From: Ypsolopha sequella
Lineage: Eukaryota > Arthropoda > Insecta > Lepidoptera > Ypsolophidae
Assembly: GCA_934047225.1 (NCBI GenBank)
Contig: OW204012.1
Coordinates: forward strand, 6,138,001-6,202,000
DNA length: 64,000 nt
Direction: 5' to 3'
Shown: positions 1 to 11,589 of the stretch, in pieces
Position numbering within the stretch: the stretch's first letter is position 1
How the letters are laid out: every line of letters starts with the position of its first letter
Position numbers and translations under genes: made by a program
Notes under the pieces: generated by a model
Seen by the model: the letters and a program-made list of their open reading frames with translations, nothing else
What the model was told of the DNA's origin: nothing
Database searches by the model: none

Positions 1-20
1 TAAATCAAAAGTATGACTCC

Positions 21-60
21 TTTCAAGGAATAGGTCCAATTTCCAAGCACTCTGTATAAG
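21..60. repeat. Terminal fragment of a dispersed inverted-repeat element
   Basis: This stretch ends in TTCAAGGAATAGGTC...TCTGTATA and matches 62451-62489, the right terminus of the element at 62133-62490. Only one end is visible because the window begins here. Confidence 0.6.
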
Positions 61-392
61 CAACAGGATTTCGATCTGTAATAAATAATACGGTGGGTTT
101 TATAGTCGTGATTTATGTACACGAACAATTGAATATGTAGGTAAGTTACAAACAACGCTTATTTACCAGTCAATCAAAGTTATCAGTTCGATCGATATTG
201 TATCAAGGACGAAAAATAATGGATAGATGACCTTGTCTCTCTGACAAAAACTTTTAATATTGTACGAAAGGAATTCAATGAATAACTAAAATTGTATAAT
301 ATTTCCTTTTTTCATATATTATATGTTTTCTTTTTTATTACAATAAAATATAATATAATATTCTTTGTTTGTATCTTGTATCCTGCATTTTA
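61..392. other. Unassigned AT-rich stretch
   Basis: No open frame, inverted repeat or known family seen. Confidence 0.5.
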
Positions 393-735
393 CAGGTGTT
401 AGAGCAGATGCCGGGCTCGACTGTTTAGGTACCACCATCTTACTTGGATACCCCCTCGAAGTAATTCGGGGGAGATTAAGAGGACAGCTCACATGCAAAA
501 ACCAGGAGGCCCACCATGCTTGGGACCGATGGATGGCGGTATATCCATCCCTAATAGCCGGGCCTTATATGGAACAGACTGGTGACGGGCAGCGGACGGG
601 TTCCGGCACCGCGCTCACCAACCCGCCTGCCCAGCGTGTTGAGTATGGGCAATTCTTCCAGGATGACAGCCGGGAGTGGCAAAGTCCTGGAAAGGCTTAT
701 GTGCAGCAGTGGACGAACTAGGCTGATGGATTGGA
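393..735 (+). repeat. LINE 3'-tail copy A (RTE-like, family tentative)
   Basis: About 340 bp are closely repeated at 25426-25760. Both copies run from CAGGTG-TAGAGC through GATGCCGGGCTCGACTGT to CTTATG-CCAGCAGTGG. Copy A ends in GGCTGATGGATTGG. A CAGCAGTGG box followed by GGCTGATGA repeats is familiar from the 3' ends of lepidopteran RTE-like LINEs, so this is probably a 5'-truncated tail. Short open frames cross it in two phases but none resembles a known protein. The repeat is certain; the class is inferred. Confidence 0.65.
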
Positions 736-1586
736 TTGTACCCTGGACTGGAGGGAATGTTCAGAACTTGTATATAACTTCCGGTACGCGTATAACTTCC
801 CGTCTTCTGTCCCCTAAGGAGAGACAAGCTCGGTACGGTTTCCTGTGGTGTGAAACAACTAAAATTTCGTACTCTGTATGTCCCCTCGAGGTGACGAAAA
901 TCGATACGCCCTTTTAGCTACCGTGTAAAAGTTCAGGCCATGAAAACCCGTATAAATTTAATACATCCCCATTGGGAGACAAGTCCTTACTCGTGTTACT
1001 TATGGTGTTTTCGCAACGAACGCTCTTGTAAGAGAGCGTCTTTGATTCATCACGCTGAGTGCTTCGCTCAAAGTTTAATTAAATGAAATTAACTCTTATT
1101 ACTTCAAAAATTATATAAACTCGGAACATATCACTCTCCATCTCTGCCTTTGTCCATCTCTGTCTCTACACTATGTATTAAGCAAAACCTAATTTTAATA
1201 CAAATTGGTAAAATAAGATTCGTAGAAAGAGCGGGTCTCCCTTAAAACAGGTTGTAAAACTTACAAGGGGAGTCCCACCCCCTCAAAACCTACATTTTGT
1301 AATGTAAATAAAGTTTTTTTTAATTTTTGTATTTGAACACTACCAAAAACACCTGCAAAATAGAAAACTTTTTACTCTAATAAGTTATTAAAATATATTT
1401 ATATGAAAGAATGGACTAAAACATACAATTACCATGAACAATGTGTGTAAGAAAATAAAACATGCTCTACTGATAGAGACGAGTAAGATCTTAGCTATTC
1501 TAATTAAACAGAATAAAGTAAAACTTGATTATCTGCACCCATCAGCTCATCTCGTGACCAGCAATACCTATCGACGAGGCCACGAT
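736..1586. other. Unassigned stretch with a short hairpin
   Basis: A small hairpin, CGCTCTTGTAAGAGAGCG, lies near 1021-1039. A CCCCTCGAGGTGACGAAAATCGATACG segment near 882-909 resembles the repeated pieces at 10604-10836. Nothing else recognised. Confidence 0.4.
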
Positions 1587-2827
1587 TAGGGTTATCAAAA
1601 AAGCCGGTCATTTCAAAAAATGTCCGGACATTTTAGTGACTAAATTAAACAATAAAGCGTTCGTTTTACAGGAATAGCGGGTAGCCAAAAACAACGACTA
1701 CTTTTGCGCTATTTTCCGAAAATTTGGCTGTTTTGATTATTTTTTCTTCTGTAAATTTTATAAGAAATAAGTGATAAATGGTTCACTTATCCCATAAAAG
1801 ACTTTGTTACCAACTTTTTTTTATCTGATTTAAATTATTATATCCACTGAAAAAAAGCTCAATATCTGAGCCTCTTACAGCGAAATTTGGGTAAACGGCT
1901 TTCAAATTAAGGTGGTTGAACTGAAATAAACAAAAATATATAAAAAGTGGTCAACTTATTCGATTTAGAACGGTCTCTTATACCATGTATGTAAATTATA
2001 TTAAAATCTTGTCATTTCTTTAAAAAGTCCGCAAAAAGTCGAGATATTTTTAAAATTTCATATAAGGCTCTTAAGTTAATGCTGGCCAGATAGAATACGG
2101 CCAGGATATTATATATTTTTTTTTTCATTATGGAAAACAAACAGCCTTAATTAATACATAATGGAAAAAATACAACTGCATAAAATCGGCCAGTGAAGTT
2201 TCCACAAATGAATGTACACAAAGCACAAAAATATCTTATTGTAATTTGTAATAAACGTATTTGTTACAAAGAATCAATAAAAATACCTACGTGTAAAAAC
2301 AATAACAACAAAACTAGTCAAGAAATCTAGGAGATGTGGAACAAAATGGTTTATATATCTTAAAAATATTTATAATCTATATATACAAGGTGACTTTTTG
2401 ATCATAGTCCAAATTCATACTAGAGGCTTAGTAAGTGATCAGTATCATAAATCGATAACAATTTTTGTGAAATTCGTATAATGAAGTTTAGACTTCCCAT
2501 AGTAATTCACTGCCAGTCCTGAGTGAATCACTATGGGAAGTCGAAATTTCATTTTATGATTTTTACAAAAATCGTTATTGGTTCATGATGCTGATCACTT
2601 ACCAAGGCTCAAGTATGAATTTGGACGATATTCACAAATTCACCTTGTATGTATAAAAACTATATTGTTTAAGTTGAGATGATACTGATTAACTAGTTGT
2701 GTGTAGTTTAATAAAGATAGATGACTAATTTAATACTTAGTCTTATTTTAAAGTAATTTAAAAAAAACTATCATAGTCCGAACGGAAGGGAAAAAATCCG
2801 GACAAAGCCGGACGGATGGTAACCCTG
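1587..2827. mobile_element. Non-autonomous hAT element, 1.24 kb, 8-bp TSD
   Basis: The ends are TAGGGTTATC and GGTAACCCTG, forming the inverted pair YAGGGTTAyC expected of hAT elements. The 8-bp direct repeat GCCACGAT lies immediately outside both ends (1579-1586 and 2828-2835) and is perfect. Subterminal GTCCGGACA and TCCGGACAAAGCCGGAC boxes also face each other. No transposase frame is present, so it is non-autonomous. It is related by its ends to 23865-24351 and 61350-62509. A palindromic element (2384-2649) is nested inside. Confidence 0.85.
2384..2649. repeat. Palindromic (foldback) element nested in hAT
   Basis: A 266-bp near-perfect palindrome runs from TACAAGGTGA to TCACCTTGTA. It folds around a short centre near 2509-2524, next to CCCATAGTAATTCAC and its partner. 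A second copy at 35933-36647 is split by another hAT element. Confidence 0.85.
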
Positions 2828-2835
2828 GCCACGAT

Positions 2836-3538
2836 GGAATGTGAACTGCGCAGAGAAAAACCCTGCATACATGAGCAAAATGAGGTTTTATATCATGGCA
2901 ATTTAACGATCAATAACACTTGAAAAAATATAATTTAACACAATAACAACAAATAGCTCAAACAAGCCCAACCAATTTTTTCCTTAAAGTTTACAAATAA
3001 TTCGTTTTTGGTCACTTGGAAAAAGGAAAACAGAATCATAAGGAAATAAATTAAACTGTTACTTGGACATGTTTTGAAACTAGTTTTGGTATGTTTTGAT
3101 AATTAAATAAACCGGGAAATTCCACCTTCAAATTAGACAGTATGAGTTCGAAAATATAGCTCGAGAACATATAAATTTAATATTTTTTTTGTTAATAATA
3201 TTTTTTATCATAACTACTGCGCAATTCAAGGTGAAGGAAAAATATTTGTTACAAAATCATGAAAAATCGTGACATTGGCTGAGTATTGTGGAAACAAATA
3301 AAACATTCAAGTTCGTCGCTCGAACTAAGGTCATCTGGATATCCTTGACTTCTTTATATTGTTGGCATAATAAATATCAATATTTATTATGTAATTTAGG
3401 TTCTATATTTAACTTACTATTTCGGCATTTTTAATAAATTCCAGTTAGAAGGTACAACATAATGATAAGTGATTATATTTTTATCTACTCCCAAACTGCA
3501 ATAAGGTAATTGCAACATCAAAAGCATGTTTATAATAT
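2836..3538. other. Unassigned AT-rich stretch
   Basis: Homopolymer-rich sequence with no reading frame, repeat or inverted repeat that I could recognise. Confidence 0.5.
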
Positions 3539-3720
3539 ACTAGCGACCCGCCCCAGCTTTGCACGGGCATGTATTGTACATATAAACCTTCCTCTTGAAT
3601 CACTTTATCTATTAAAAAAAAACCGCATCAAAATCCGTTGCGTAGTTTTAAAGATCTACGCATACATAGGGACAGACAGCGGGAAGCGACTTTGTTTTAT
3701 ACTATGTAGTGATAGTGATA
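3539..3720 (+). repeat. Lepidopteran dispersed repeat (CTAGCGACCCGCCCC family)
   Basis: The sequence runs from ACTAGCGACCCGCCCC through TTGCGTAGTTTTAAAGAT to ATACTATGTAGTGATAGTGAT. I recognise this as a very common lepidopteran interspersed tail. Which element it belongs to is not determinable here. Only one copy lies in this window. Confidence 0.6.
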
Positions 3721-3970
3721 AAACATTGCGCTGCGATTGGCCCAATTTGATAACACCGCTAAAGAGCCCTTTAACAACAGAAACGAGAAATAAGTCCGAC
3801 TTTATTTCTTAAGCCACGCCCTCTTTATCCTGATTGGTCTTCAAGGCAGCGTTACCGTACGACGCAACCGAGGTTCATGAACGAGTGTCCTTCTCGTTTT
3901 TCGTGACATTGTTAGTTGAAAATATTATATAGGTAAATAAGTAATAAATAATGTACAACATTGTGTGTTC

Positions 3971-4270
3971 AAAATTTTTAGGGTTCCGTACCCAAAGGGT
4001 AACCAACGGGACCCTATTACTGAGACTCCGTTGTCCGTCTGTCACCAGGCTGTATCTCATGATTCAAGAACCATGATAGTTAGACAGTTGAAATTTTCAC
4101 AGATGATGTATTTCTGTTGCCGCTATATAGAACAAATACTAAAACACAGAATAAAATAAATATTTAAGGGGGCTCCCATAGAACAGACATATTTTTTTTG
4201 CCGTTTTTATGGATAATGGACATAATGGTACGGAACTCTTCGTACGCGAGTCCGACTCGCACTTGGCCGG
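3971..4270 (-). repeat. GGTTCCGTA/CCGGCCAAGTGCGAG repeat, near-complete
   Basis: On the minus strand it starts CCGGCCAAGTGCGAGTCGGA and ends in TACGGAACCCTAAAAA. Inner GGTTCCGTAcc and GGTACGGAACC boxes near the two ends are complementary, so the single strand could close into a stem. Other copies: 26418-26633, 29720-30005, 34546-34620, 45528-46019 and the longer 36730-37712 and 47833-48591. Non-coding. Confidence 0.85.
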
Positions 4271-4274
4271 TGTA

Positions 4275-4290
4275 TTCATTCATTCATTCA
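4275..4290. repeat. (TTCA)4 microsatellite
   Basis: Four TTCA units directly follow the CCGGCCAAGTG terminus, a common place for a microsatellite seeded by a repeat end. Confidence 0.9.
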
Positions 4291-4305
4291 AGTCGTATAG
4301 ATAAA

Positions 4306-4416
4306 GTATTGTGTGGAACTGAACATAATTATTTGGGACACTCGTCGACTCACTTCGTCTCGTAAACAAGCACTGTGTCCCAATGTCTCACATTATGTCA
4401 CAGTTGCACAAAATAC
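4306..4416. mobile_element. Short palindromic MITE, copy 1
   Basis: The ends GTATTGTGTGgAACTG and CAGTTGCACAAAATAC are inverted repeats, extended inward by ACATAAT/ATTATGT. An inner GGGACAC...GTGTCCC pair adds a second stem. A copy at 23455-23553 shares both ends and the upstream TAGATAAA. Confidence 0.75.
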
Positions 4417-4504
4417 TGTTATTATTTCTGATTAACTTTTTTTTTTATTCGTAGTAAATTAACTAGAAATAACAAATTAACAAATAACATCGAAATGTAT
4501 GTTT

Positions 4505-4735
4505 TTTTTACATGCAATGGACAATGAGACTTAGGATGAGGCACGCTCGCCCAGAAAGTGGGAGAGTGAAAGCAGGCGAGGCTACAAATTCCGGTACAAA
4601 TATGGACCTCCAGCTTAACGTGCCATTTAAAGCACGCAGACCGAACAAACACAATAGATGTGTCCCTATGGGGTTTGAAGCCGCGACCGCCAGATTAACA
4701 GTCGAATAGTCGAACCACTAAACCATAGACTAAGT
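4505..4735 (-). repeat. tRNA-derived SINE, degraded
   Basis: On the minus strand a tRNA-like head has a B-box-like GGCTTCAAACC (plus 4672-4682) and an A-box-like GTTTAGTGGTTCG. The body contains TGCGTGCTTTAAATGGCACG and CGTTAAGCTGGAGGTC, familiar from a widespread lepidopteran SINE. No tRNA acceptor stem can form, so this is not a tRNA gene. Confidence 0.7.
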
Positions 4736-4933
4736 ATTACTACGTATAGACTAGCAGTTCCCATGCTTATAAAAAAAATGCACCAAGTTTTGTCTACGAA
4801 AATGACATCTATAACGTAAACGTTAGCGCGATTAGCACCAAATTAGCACCGTATGCTGCTGGGTGACAAGGCTTTTTTGGCGCGAAAATGACATTGACAG
4901 CTGTGAAAAAAGGATTACGTTTTGTTAAGGCTG

Positions 4934-6483
4934 CCTTAAGGGGCTTAGTATCGCCAAATGGGTACTTTCTAAAGCCTACTCCTAGCGTATGGCCGAACCA
5001 AAAATATTGAAAAAAATGTATATGAATTATCAGCTCTAACGAAATGTATGCAACATTTTCTTTTTTTCATACCACCAAAACTGCTATATGAAAAAAAAAC
5101 AATCGAATGGTGTTTTTTGGCTTGAATTCCCTACTGCTACTAAGCGTCTTGGTCGATTTAATTTATTTATGCTTCGAGTAATAGATAAACTTGATAGCTA
5201 TAAACCTAACATAGTATTATTCAATCAAACAATCACGTCCATGTGAAAAGTATTATTTTCTCCTATTTCGCCCTATCAAGGACGCAGCGAGCGTCGTAGC
5301 GTTTATGGAAACCCTTCCAGTATTCAGAACCACAGTACTTCTGAGTTGCGGAAGCCTTTAAGCGATTGAATGCGCAGTTTGATGAATTAAAAGCTACCCT
5401 ACTTTTAGTTCTGTAATGCGGGAGGCTTTACAAACGCAATATTAGCGTTATGGATATAAATTCCTACCGCTACTCAGATTAGCCTACCCTGCTTTTAGTT
5501 CTGTAATGCGGGAGGCATTACATACGCAATAATAGGGTTATGGATATGAATTCCTACCGCTACTCAGACTAAAAATTGGGTTATAGGTTTAACAGAATAC
5601 GCTCAGTAAGGACATCTATGTAATCAAGCGAAGATTAAAGAAAGGATGAATATCATATAATAAAAATAAAAAAATGCATAAACGTATGACAATATAATCA
5701 TAAAATTTTTAACATTAGACAAATCCATAAATATTAACAACAAAATTATTAGACTAACTCGTACGCTTGCTTTGAAGTTTGTGCATTTTCGAATAATTTC
5801 GTCATTCGTTTAATTTCTTTACTGCAAGACATAACTAATTTCCTTTAGTAATCGAAGTCTTAAACACAATGTACTCAAAACAGCATCTCAATGCACAATA
5901 ATTTCTTCTATTTATTAAGCTAATCAAAAAAAAAAATGCAGAAGTAATTATTTTCGGACGATTTTTGGTTTTTTAACGGAACTAATTTTAATAAAAAGAA
6001 AACCGGCCAAGTGCGAGTCAGACAGGAACCCTAACAAACAACAGCGCGATGCGCATGATATCGATCTCTCTCTCTTGGCACGTGCCGCTTGCGATCTGAG
6101 ATCGGGGAGCATAGTACAGAAATCCCTCCCGCGTGTCAGATCGCACCTAAGTACTTTTATGCTATCTAGGGATCTGAGTAGAGGAAGCATTTTTATTATG
6201 AAGTTTTGAATACTACACCGGAAACAATACCCGAATCCAGATCGTTCGCAACTCTGAATAGTGGAATGATTTAAACCAACTTTTTGTGAATTAATGCTGG
6301 TAAACCCTCCCGCAGCTCAGAAGTACCGGAGTTCTGAATACTGGAAGGGTTTCCATAAACGCAGCGTCGTAACAGCCACTATGCATTGCCCGCTGATATG
6401 AACGTTATTTCAATGTCGTTTCCGTCGATATTTGTTCCGACAAACATCGAGCTGCTAATTTGGCGACGCTAATCGCCTTAAGG
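4934..6483. mobile_element. TTAA-bounded inverted-repeat element, 1.55 kb
   Basis: The left end CCTTAAGGGGCTTAGTATCG and the right end CGACGCTAATCGCCTTAAGG are inverted repeats (18 of 22 positions over 22 bp). Both include TTAA. Left-arm and right-arm pieces around 5299-5350 and 6308-6366 (CCCTTCCAGTATTCAGAAC) also face each other, so the ends are long but interrupted. A related truncated copy in opposite orientation is at 31003-31436. No transposase is seen. A truncated CCGGCCAAGTGCGAG repeat lies within at about 6000-6035. Confidence 0.65.
5394..5573. repeat. 90-bp tandem duplication
   Basis: Two units starting CTACCCT-CTTTTAGTTCTG (5394 and 5484) repeat with a few substitutions, inside the TTAA-bounded element. 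Confidence 0.85.
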
Positions 6484-6640
6484 TTGCGTTCGTAAACGCC
6501 CGAGTAAATGTAAAATCCAACTGTCAAAGTGATTTTTACAATTCTTACAAGGTTTACTGAACGACTTCGAGCTGTTTGTTTTCACTCGGGTGGTTGTGGA
6601 TCGGGTGACAGTTAATTTTTACCTTTAGGAACGCAACCTA
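6481..6640. mobile_element. MITE with AGGTTGCGTTC ends
   Basis: Inverted ends AGGTTGCGTTC and GAACGCAACCT are about 160 bp apart, with inner ACTCGGGTG facing CCCGAGT. It abuts the right end of the preceding element. Only one copy seen. Confidence 0.6.
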
Positions 6641-6659
6641 GGATGGCGGCGTTAAAGTG

Positions 6660-6844
6660 AAGAATTCCCCTGTCAAAGTACTTATTGTTAAAAAATAAAG
6701 ACGAAAATAAAGAAGTCCCCTGCCAAAGTGCTTATTATCAAAAAATTAGGACGAAAATGCTTTAAACCACGGAACTTCTTTCGTGAAAAGAACGCATTTT
6801 CGTTTTTATTTTTTGACAATAAGTACTTTGACAGGGGAATTCTT
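6660..6844. repeat. Inverted repeat with inner duplication
   Basis: AAGAATTCCCCTGTCAAAGT at the left pairs with its complement at 6825-6844. The arms extend about 48 bp with few mismatches. A partial direct copy of the left arm (AAGTCCCCTGCCAAAGTGCT) sits between them. Confidence 0.8.
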
Positions 6845-7388
6845 GCGTGAAACGCACTCTAGTCCCGATTTTGGCCACGAACAATCCACGTGCCAAAAGA
6901 GCTTTGTCGCACTGTACTGCGCATGCGTTCATGATAAAACATATGTAGCGATATCACGGAAAGCAATGAAATTCTTTATTTTGAATGCTTGAATGAAAAA
7001 TATTAAATGCAAAATTGTTGTTTTGGCAATAAAACTGGTTTTCTCTGATTTTGTCACGTGTTTCACGTGAATATAAATGTTTACAAATACTGAAATAACA
7101 TTTTGAACTTGAATACGATCCTTATATTGGCCAAGGTATAACTAGCTCATATCTGGGGGCACGATAGTGCCCGCCGCCAAGACGAGCCAAAGGAAGCGGG
7201 GCACTACGTACCTTTTCTCGAAGCGTTTCGTCATATTTTCGAACCCTCATAGCTTCGGTCTAGATAATACTAGAGATACCAAATTCTCAAGATAACATGT
7301 AGGAAGCAGTCTTATTAAACACGATAAGTTTCATTTGTCTAGCTTTTGTACTTTGAATGTGATTAATACCTAAAATACATCGATTTCG
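6845..7388. other. Unassigned; leader of the following minisatellite
   Basis: No gene seen. The part from about 7120 is more GC-rich (CACGATAGTGCCCGCCGCC) and runs continuously into the microsatellite and tandem array, so it may belong to the same repeat family. Confidence 0.35.
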
Positions 7389-7413
7389 TCACTCACTCAC
7401 TCACTCACTCACT
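7389..7413. repeat. (ACTC)n microsatellite
   Basis: About six CACT units directly precede the larger tandem array. Confidence 0.9.
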
Positions 7414-7429
7414 TATGATCATCAAAAAT

Positions 7430-8098
7430 CTAGGGTACTTCCTGTAGTCCTAAAAAGCTGAAATTTGGTATGTAATGCAGGCTAGGACTAGCACACAAAC
7501 AGCAAGAAAATTAAGAAATCTGTAACTTTCATCCTCCAACCCCTCTTAAGGGGTCTGGTTCTGTATTAAATAAAAATTTCAATTCCAAACTTCCTGAAGT
7601 CCTAGAAAGCTGAAATTTGGTATGAAGGCTAAGATTAGCACACAAACAACGAAACAATTAAGAAATTTGTAACTTTCACCCTCCAACCCCTCTTAAGGGG
7701 TCTGGTTCTGTATTAAATAAAAATTTAAATTCCAAACTTCCTGAAGTCCTAGAAAGCTGAAATTTGGTATGGAGGCTAAGATTAGCACACAAACAACGAA
7801 ACAATTAAGAAATCTGTAACTTTCACCCTCCAACCCCTCTTAATGGGTCTGGTTCTGTATTAAATAAAAATTTAAATTCCAAACTTCCTGAAGTCCTAGA
7901 AAGCTGAAATTTGGTATGAAGGCTACGATTAGCACACAAACAAGGAAACAATTAAGAAATTTGTAACTTTCACCCTCCAACCCCTCTTAAGGGGGGGTTT
8001 GGTTCTGTATTTAATAAAAAATTAAATTCCAAACTTCCTGAAGTCCTAGAAAGCTGAAATTTTGAATGCAGGCTAGGACTAGCACACAAACAGCAAAA
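7430..8098. repeat. ~150-bp minisatellite, five units
   Basis: The CCTGAAGTCC anchor recurs at 7441, 7593, 7740, 7887 and 8037, giving unit lengths of 152, 147, 147 and 150 bp. Every unit contains AAAGCTGAAATTTGGTATG and CCTCCAACCCCTCTTAA. The two central units are nearly identical and the outer ones more divergent, as expected from unequal exchange. Non-coding. Confidence 0.92.
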
Positions 8099-8529
8099 AA
8101 CATTATATTATATTACATTAAAACTGACCTGTAATAAGTGTATCTGTTATACCTACATTACATAAATAAATATATATAATTTCATTTCACAGTTAATAGC
8201 CATGGTTTTATTAACGATATTCATGTAAAAAAAAATTTTTTTCAGGGATTCTTTTGAGTTTTAATTTTTCAGTTAGTTTACTGATATTTTCCCAATTTCC
8301 CCCCAGTGTACATTTAATTCAACATTCTCCATACAAACATTCTTAGATTGACTCAACTGTTATACTTCTTCTTGGCATGTAATTAACTGACCACAAAAAG
8401 TTACAAAAATCAGCATCAAAATTACTAAGTTGGCATCAAAATAATTCAAAACTAACGTAACCTAGTTGATGCCAAATGAGTAATTTAGGTGCTCATTTTG
8501 TATTTCTTAGATGGTCAACCTATTAATAA
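8099..8529. other. Unassigned AT-rich stretch
   Basis: No gene or recognised repeat. Confidence 0.5.
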
Positions 8530-8690
8530 AGCCGATTCTGAAGGCTTTAACTTTAGTTTTAGTGCTGTCAAGACTTAAATTTTTCCAAAGTAATTTAGCT
8601 TCTGTTCTTCACACTTATGAAGTATTTTGCAACGATGAAAATTTACTTTTGACAGCACTATAACTAAAATTAAAGCCTTCAGAATCGGCT
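8530..8690. mobile_element. 161-bp MITE, copy 1
   Basis: AGCCGATTCTGAAGGCTTTA and its inverted partner TAAAGCCTTCAGAATCGGCT bound exactly 161 bp. The arms extend about 50 bp inward through AGTGCTGTCA. The twin lies at 9544-9704. Confidence 0.88.
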
Positions 8691-9543
8691 ACAATATCCC
8701 TTCTTTTTTATCCACTAAAAATTCAGTTTTTTTTTTGTGAAATCGGTGTTGATAGCTTTCAAAAACTTCGTCTAAACGTACTATAGGGTACAAAAATGTG
8801 TGAAAAATTCATGTAGTTATTCAGTAATCAGAAAAATAAGGAAAATGCAGCAAAAGTAATAACTGTACAAAGCTATTGAATTAATGTTATTATCACATTT
8901 TAATGAATAATGTATAATTTATTTCCTAGACATATATTTATTTATTGATTAAGTGTAATAAAATGTACATATATTATTAAATATTGTACATATTATGTAA
9001 GAAGATAGCCTATCTAGAGAACAAGGCAGTCCAAAAATTCTTTATTTTTAAATAAAGGTACTATGTAACAAACTGGAAATTTCTTTTCATCTAATTATCA
9101 TATAAAACAAACAAAACTGCTCACTTACCCAAAATTATTGGCTACCATTTTCAGTTTGTACTAAAAAATCGAGGCATCTGTCAATATACACTCAACTACA
9201 GTTCTTATGTTGCACTAATTCCATACAAGACCATCCGTAAGAATGTTTAGAGCTGTATATCTGGACCCATCGAGACGCTTTTCATTTGAATAAGAACCAT
9301 AAAACTTCCAAAGTAAAGTATAAAATCGTGCTCAAGTATCAAGTTTGTTACGTCGTTGTTTGATTAGCTGTACGGGCCTGTTCCGTGCTAAGTACGGACT
9401 GACACGGCGTCGCACGCACACTTCTGCAGCTTTCATTCACACTGATGTCGTATAGTGACGCCACCGATATCGATGGTCTGGGTGTCGATAGATACATGGT
9501 GGAATTTTTGTAGGGTTTGTATTTGTAAAAACTACGACATCAT
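8691..9543. other. Unassigned stretch between twin MITEs
   Basis: No reading frame of note and no repeat recognised. Slightly GC-richer around 9360-9480. Confidence 0.45.
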
Positions 9544-9704
9544 AGCCGATTCTGATGGCTTTAATTTTAGTTTTAGTGCTGTCAAAACTAAATTTTCTTC
9601 ATTGTAAAATAGTCCTTAATTGTTAGGTTTAGAAACTAAATTACTTTGGAATTTTTCAAGTTTTGACAGCACTAAAACTAAAATTAAAGCTTCAAGAATC
9701 GGCT
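9544..9704. mobile_element. 161-bp MITE, copy 2
   Basis: It has the same inverted ends (AGCCGATTCTG...AGAATCGGCT) and exactly the same length as 8530-8690. The loop sequence differs, so it is a diverged sister copy. Confidence 0.88.
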
Positions 9705-9861
9705 TTAATGAATGCATTTACAAATATAATGCATTAAAAATTTTTTAAGAGAGCGATGTCAAAAATGTCAGCTACACAGTATCCTCCTTTATTGATTTTT
9801 GTTCGGGCATTGATTTTTTCCAGCATATTTTTATAAAACTGAAAAATGTTACAAATTTTTC

Positions 9862-9912
9862 ATTCGACTGATGATGGTCCCATGCGGAGGGCCGAAATTA
9901 ATTCCGAAAATA
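9862..9912 (+). other. Hammerhead-like motif 1 (CTGATGA...GAAA)
   Basis: CTGATGA (9868-9874) is followed by a GGTCCC/GGGCC helix and GAAA (9894-9897), the layout of a hammerhead ribozyme core. A short AUU/AAU helix could serve as stem III. No convincing stem I is seen, so activity is doubtful. Relatives are at 43245-43305 and, on the minus strand, 50340-50412. Confidence 0.3.
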
Positions 9913-10603
9913 AACGTTATATCTATCTTTAAATAAATAAAGCCAACAAAAGTCAAATATTACATTTTTTTGTTTTATTCGTTAAAGTGCTTGGATTATT
10001 CAAAATTAAAACATAGTTTACAATAGCTCAACTTGAATAACTAGCTAACAAAGACCGCAACTATTGCTTTACAATTAAAACAATTTTTTATCGATATAAA
10101 CATCGACAAACAACACAGCACAACCCTGAATTTCTTGCATAACTGACACATGCAAACTCACACACACAAACGCAAAACAACATCTGACCGAGTGGGTCAC
10201 TCGTGAATGCGATCCTTTGGAGCTGCTGTAAAACTGTTTTGTACACTTACAAGCAAGACATTGAAACTCTCAAATATAAACCCTATAACAAAAAGGTAAA
10301 ACCGCAAAAATAGTCCGTATTACAATACAATAGAGGTTTTTTAGAGATAAATTAGTGGACCACCCGGTTTTTTTGCAAGACGGGAAAACCTGTGTTAGAT
10401 TAGTTAGATAAGTTGAAAAATAGGATCACGGTGCTTATCTACATACGCTCTTCCTGTGAAAATCCATTGCGTGCGCAGCTCCGATGGGTTTGTCAAACAA
10501 AACAGGAGCTATTACTACCTATAGTCTTACTTCTATATATAGTCTTACTTCTATCGCTATCGCTTTCAAAGGTAACGTGGTTCGGTAGAAATGGCTTGTA
10601 CAT
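9913..10603. other. Unassigned stretch
   Basis: A frame of 92 codons (10413-10691) is open but resembles nothing known and runs into the repeat duplication that follows. No gene called. Confidence 0.45.
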
Positions 10604-10836
10604 TGTCTATCCGTCTCCTCTCGAGGTAGATCAACAGAGTGACAGAGAGTACTGTATCACACGCTATCGAGCTCGATACGGTTTGATATAGTAGACTAGC
10701 TGGGGGTTTAGCATAGCAGACCATATCGAGCTTTAACCACTCGATTCAACATGTCTGTCCCTCTCGAGGTAGATCACCAGAGTGACAGAAATCACTGTAT
10801 CACAAGCTATCGAGATTCGAGTTTGATATGGTTTGT
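10604..10836. repeat. Duplicated ~85-bp segment, 144 bp apart
   Basis: CTCTCGAGGTAGATCA, AGAGTGACAGA and ACTGTATCACA-GCTATCGAG recur in the same order in both units, offset by 144 bp. Confidence 0.8.
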
Positions 10837-11589
10837 TATGGTCTATAGAGATTCATATTACGTACATGAATTTTTTGCAAGTATAATAAACTCACATTTC
10901 ACTATAATGATACACATAAAAAAACGGGTTAAAACTTATATACATAAATAATAAACGGGAAAATATAAAATGAAAAATAATATGGGCTTACCACACTAAA
11001 AAACTTGAAGAAGAGATTGAATTTTTTTTAAATAATCAACAGCGTCTAAAGATATCCACGATATCCCTAAAAACAAATGATCTTTTGACGCCTAATTTGA
11101 AGTGAAGAACAGAAATTCTAAGCCAAAAAAAATACAGTTGACAATGAAGAAAACAAAAACATTGAATAAACTAACAGAATTTCAAAAAGTGCTTTGATAT
11201 CCGTAAAAAAATCGCAAATTATACCTTGAAATAAAAAATTTCGTCTCAAAAATCTGACATGTACACATTACGTGTACAAAACTTAGTGTAGTTTTTACAA
11301 GCGCCTCTCGACAAAGCTAATTATAGTTTTTTTCCTTACACATCGAAATAGGATCCGTAAAAATCCCAACGACTTCTTCGAATGAGGAAAAAGACATAAA
11401 CAGAATGGAAAAAGTGATAAAGTTAAACAAAATATTCCGAGTAAATTCAATTTCCGTTAATTGCCTAAACGTTTATTTACTTACTTATGATTTTCTTCAT
11501 TTATCATCCCAGTATACAACAGAAAGATCAACGGCCAGAAATCTAATCCAATAGGGTTTCCAGGTACTCTAGAAATCTCAAGACTGTAC
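10837..11589. other. Unassigned AT-rich stretch
   Basis: No gene or repeat recognised. Confidence 0.5.
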
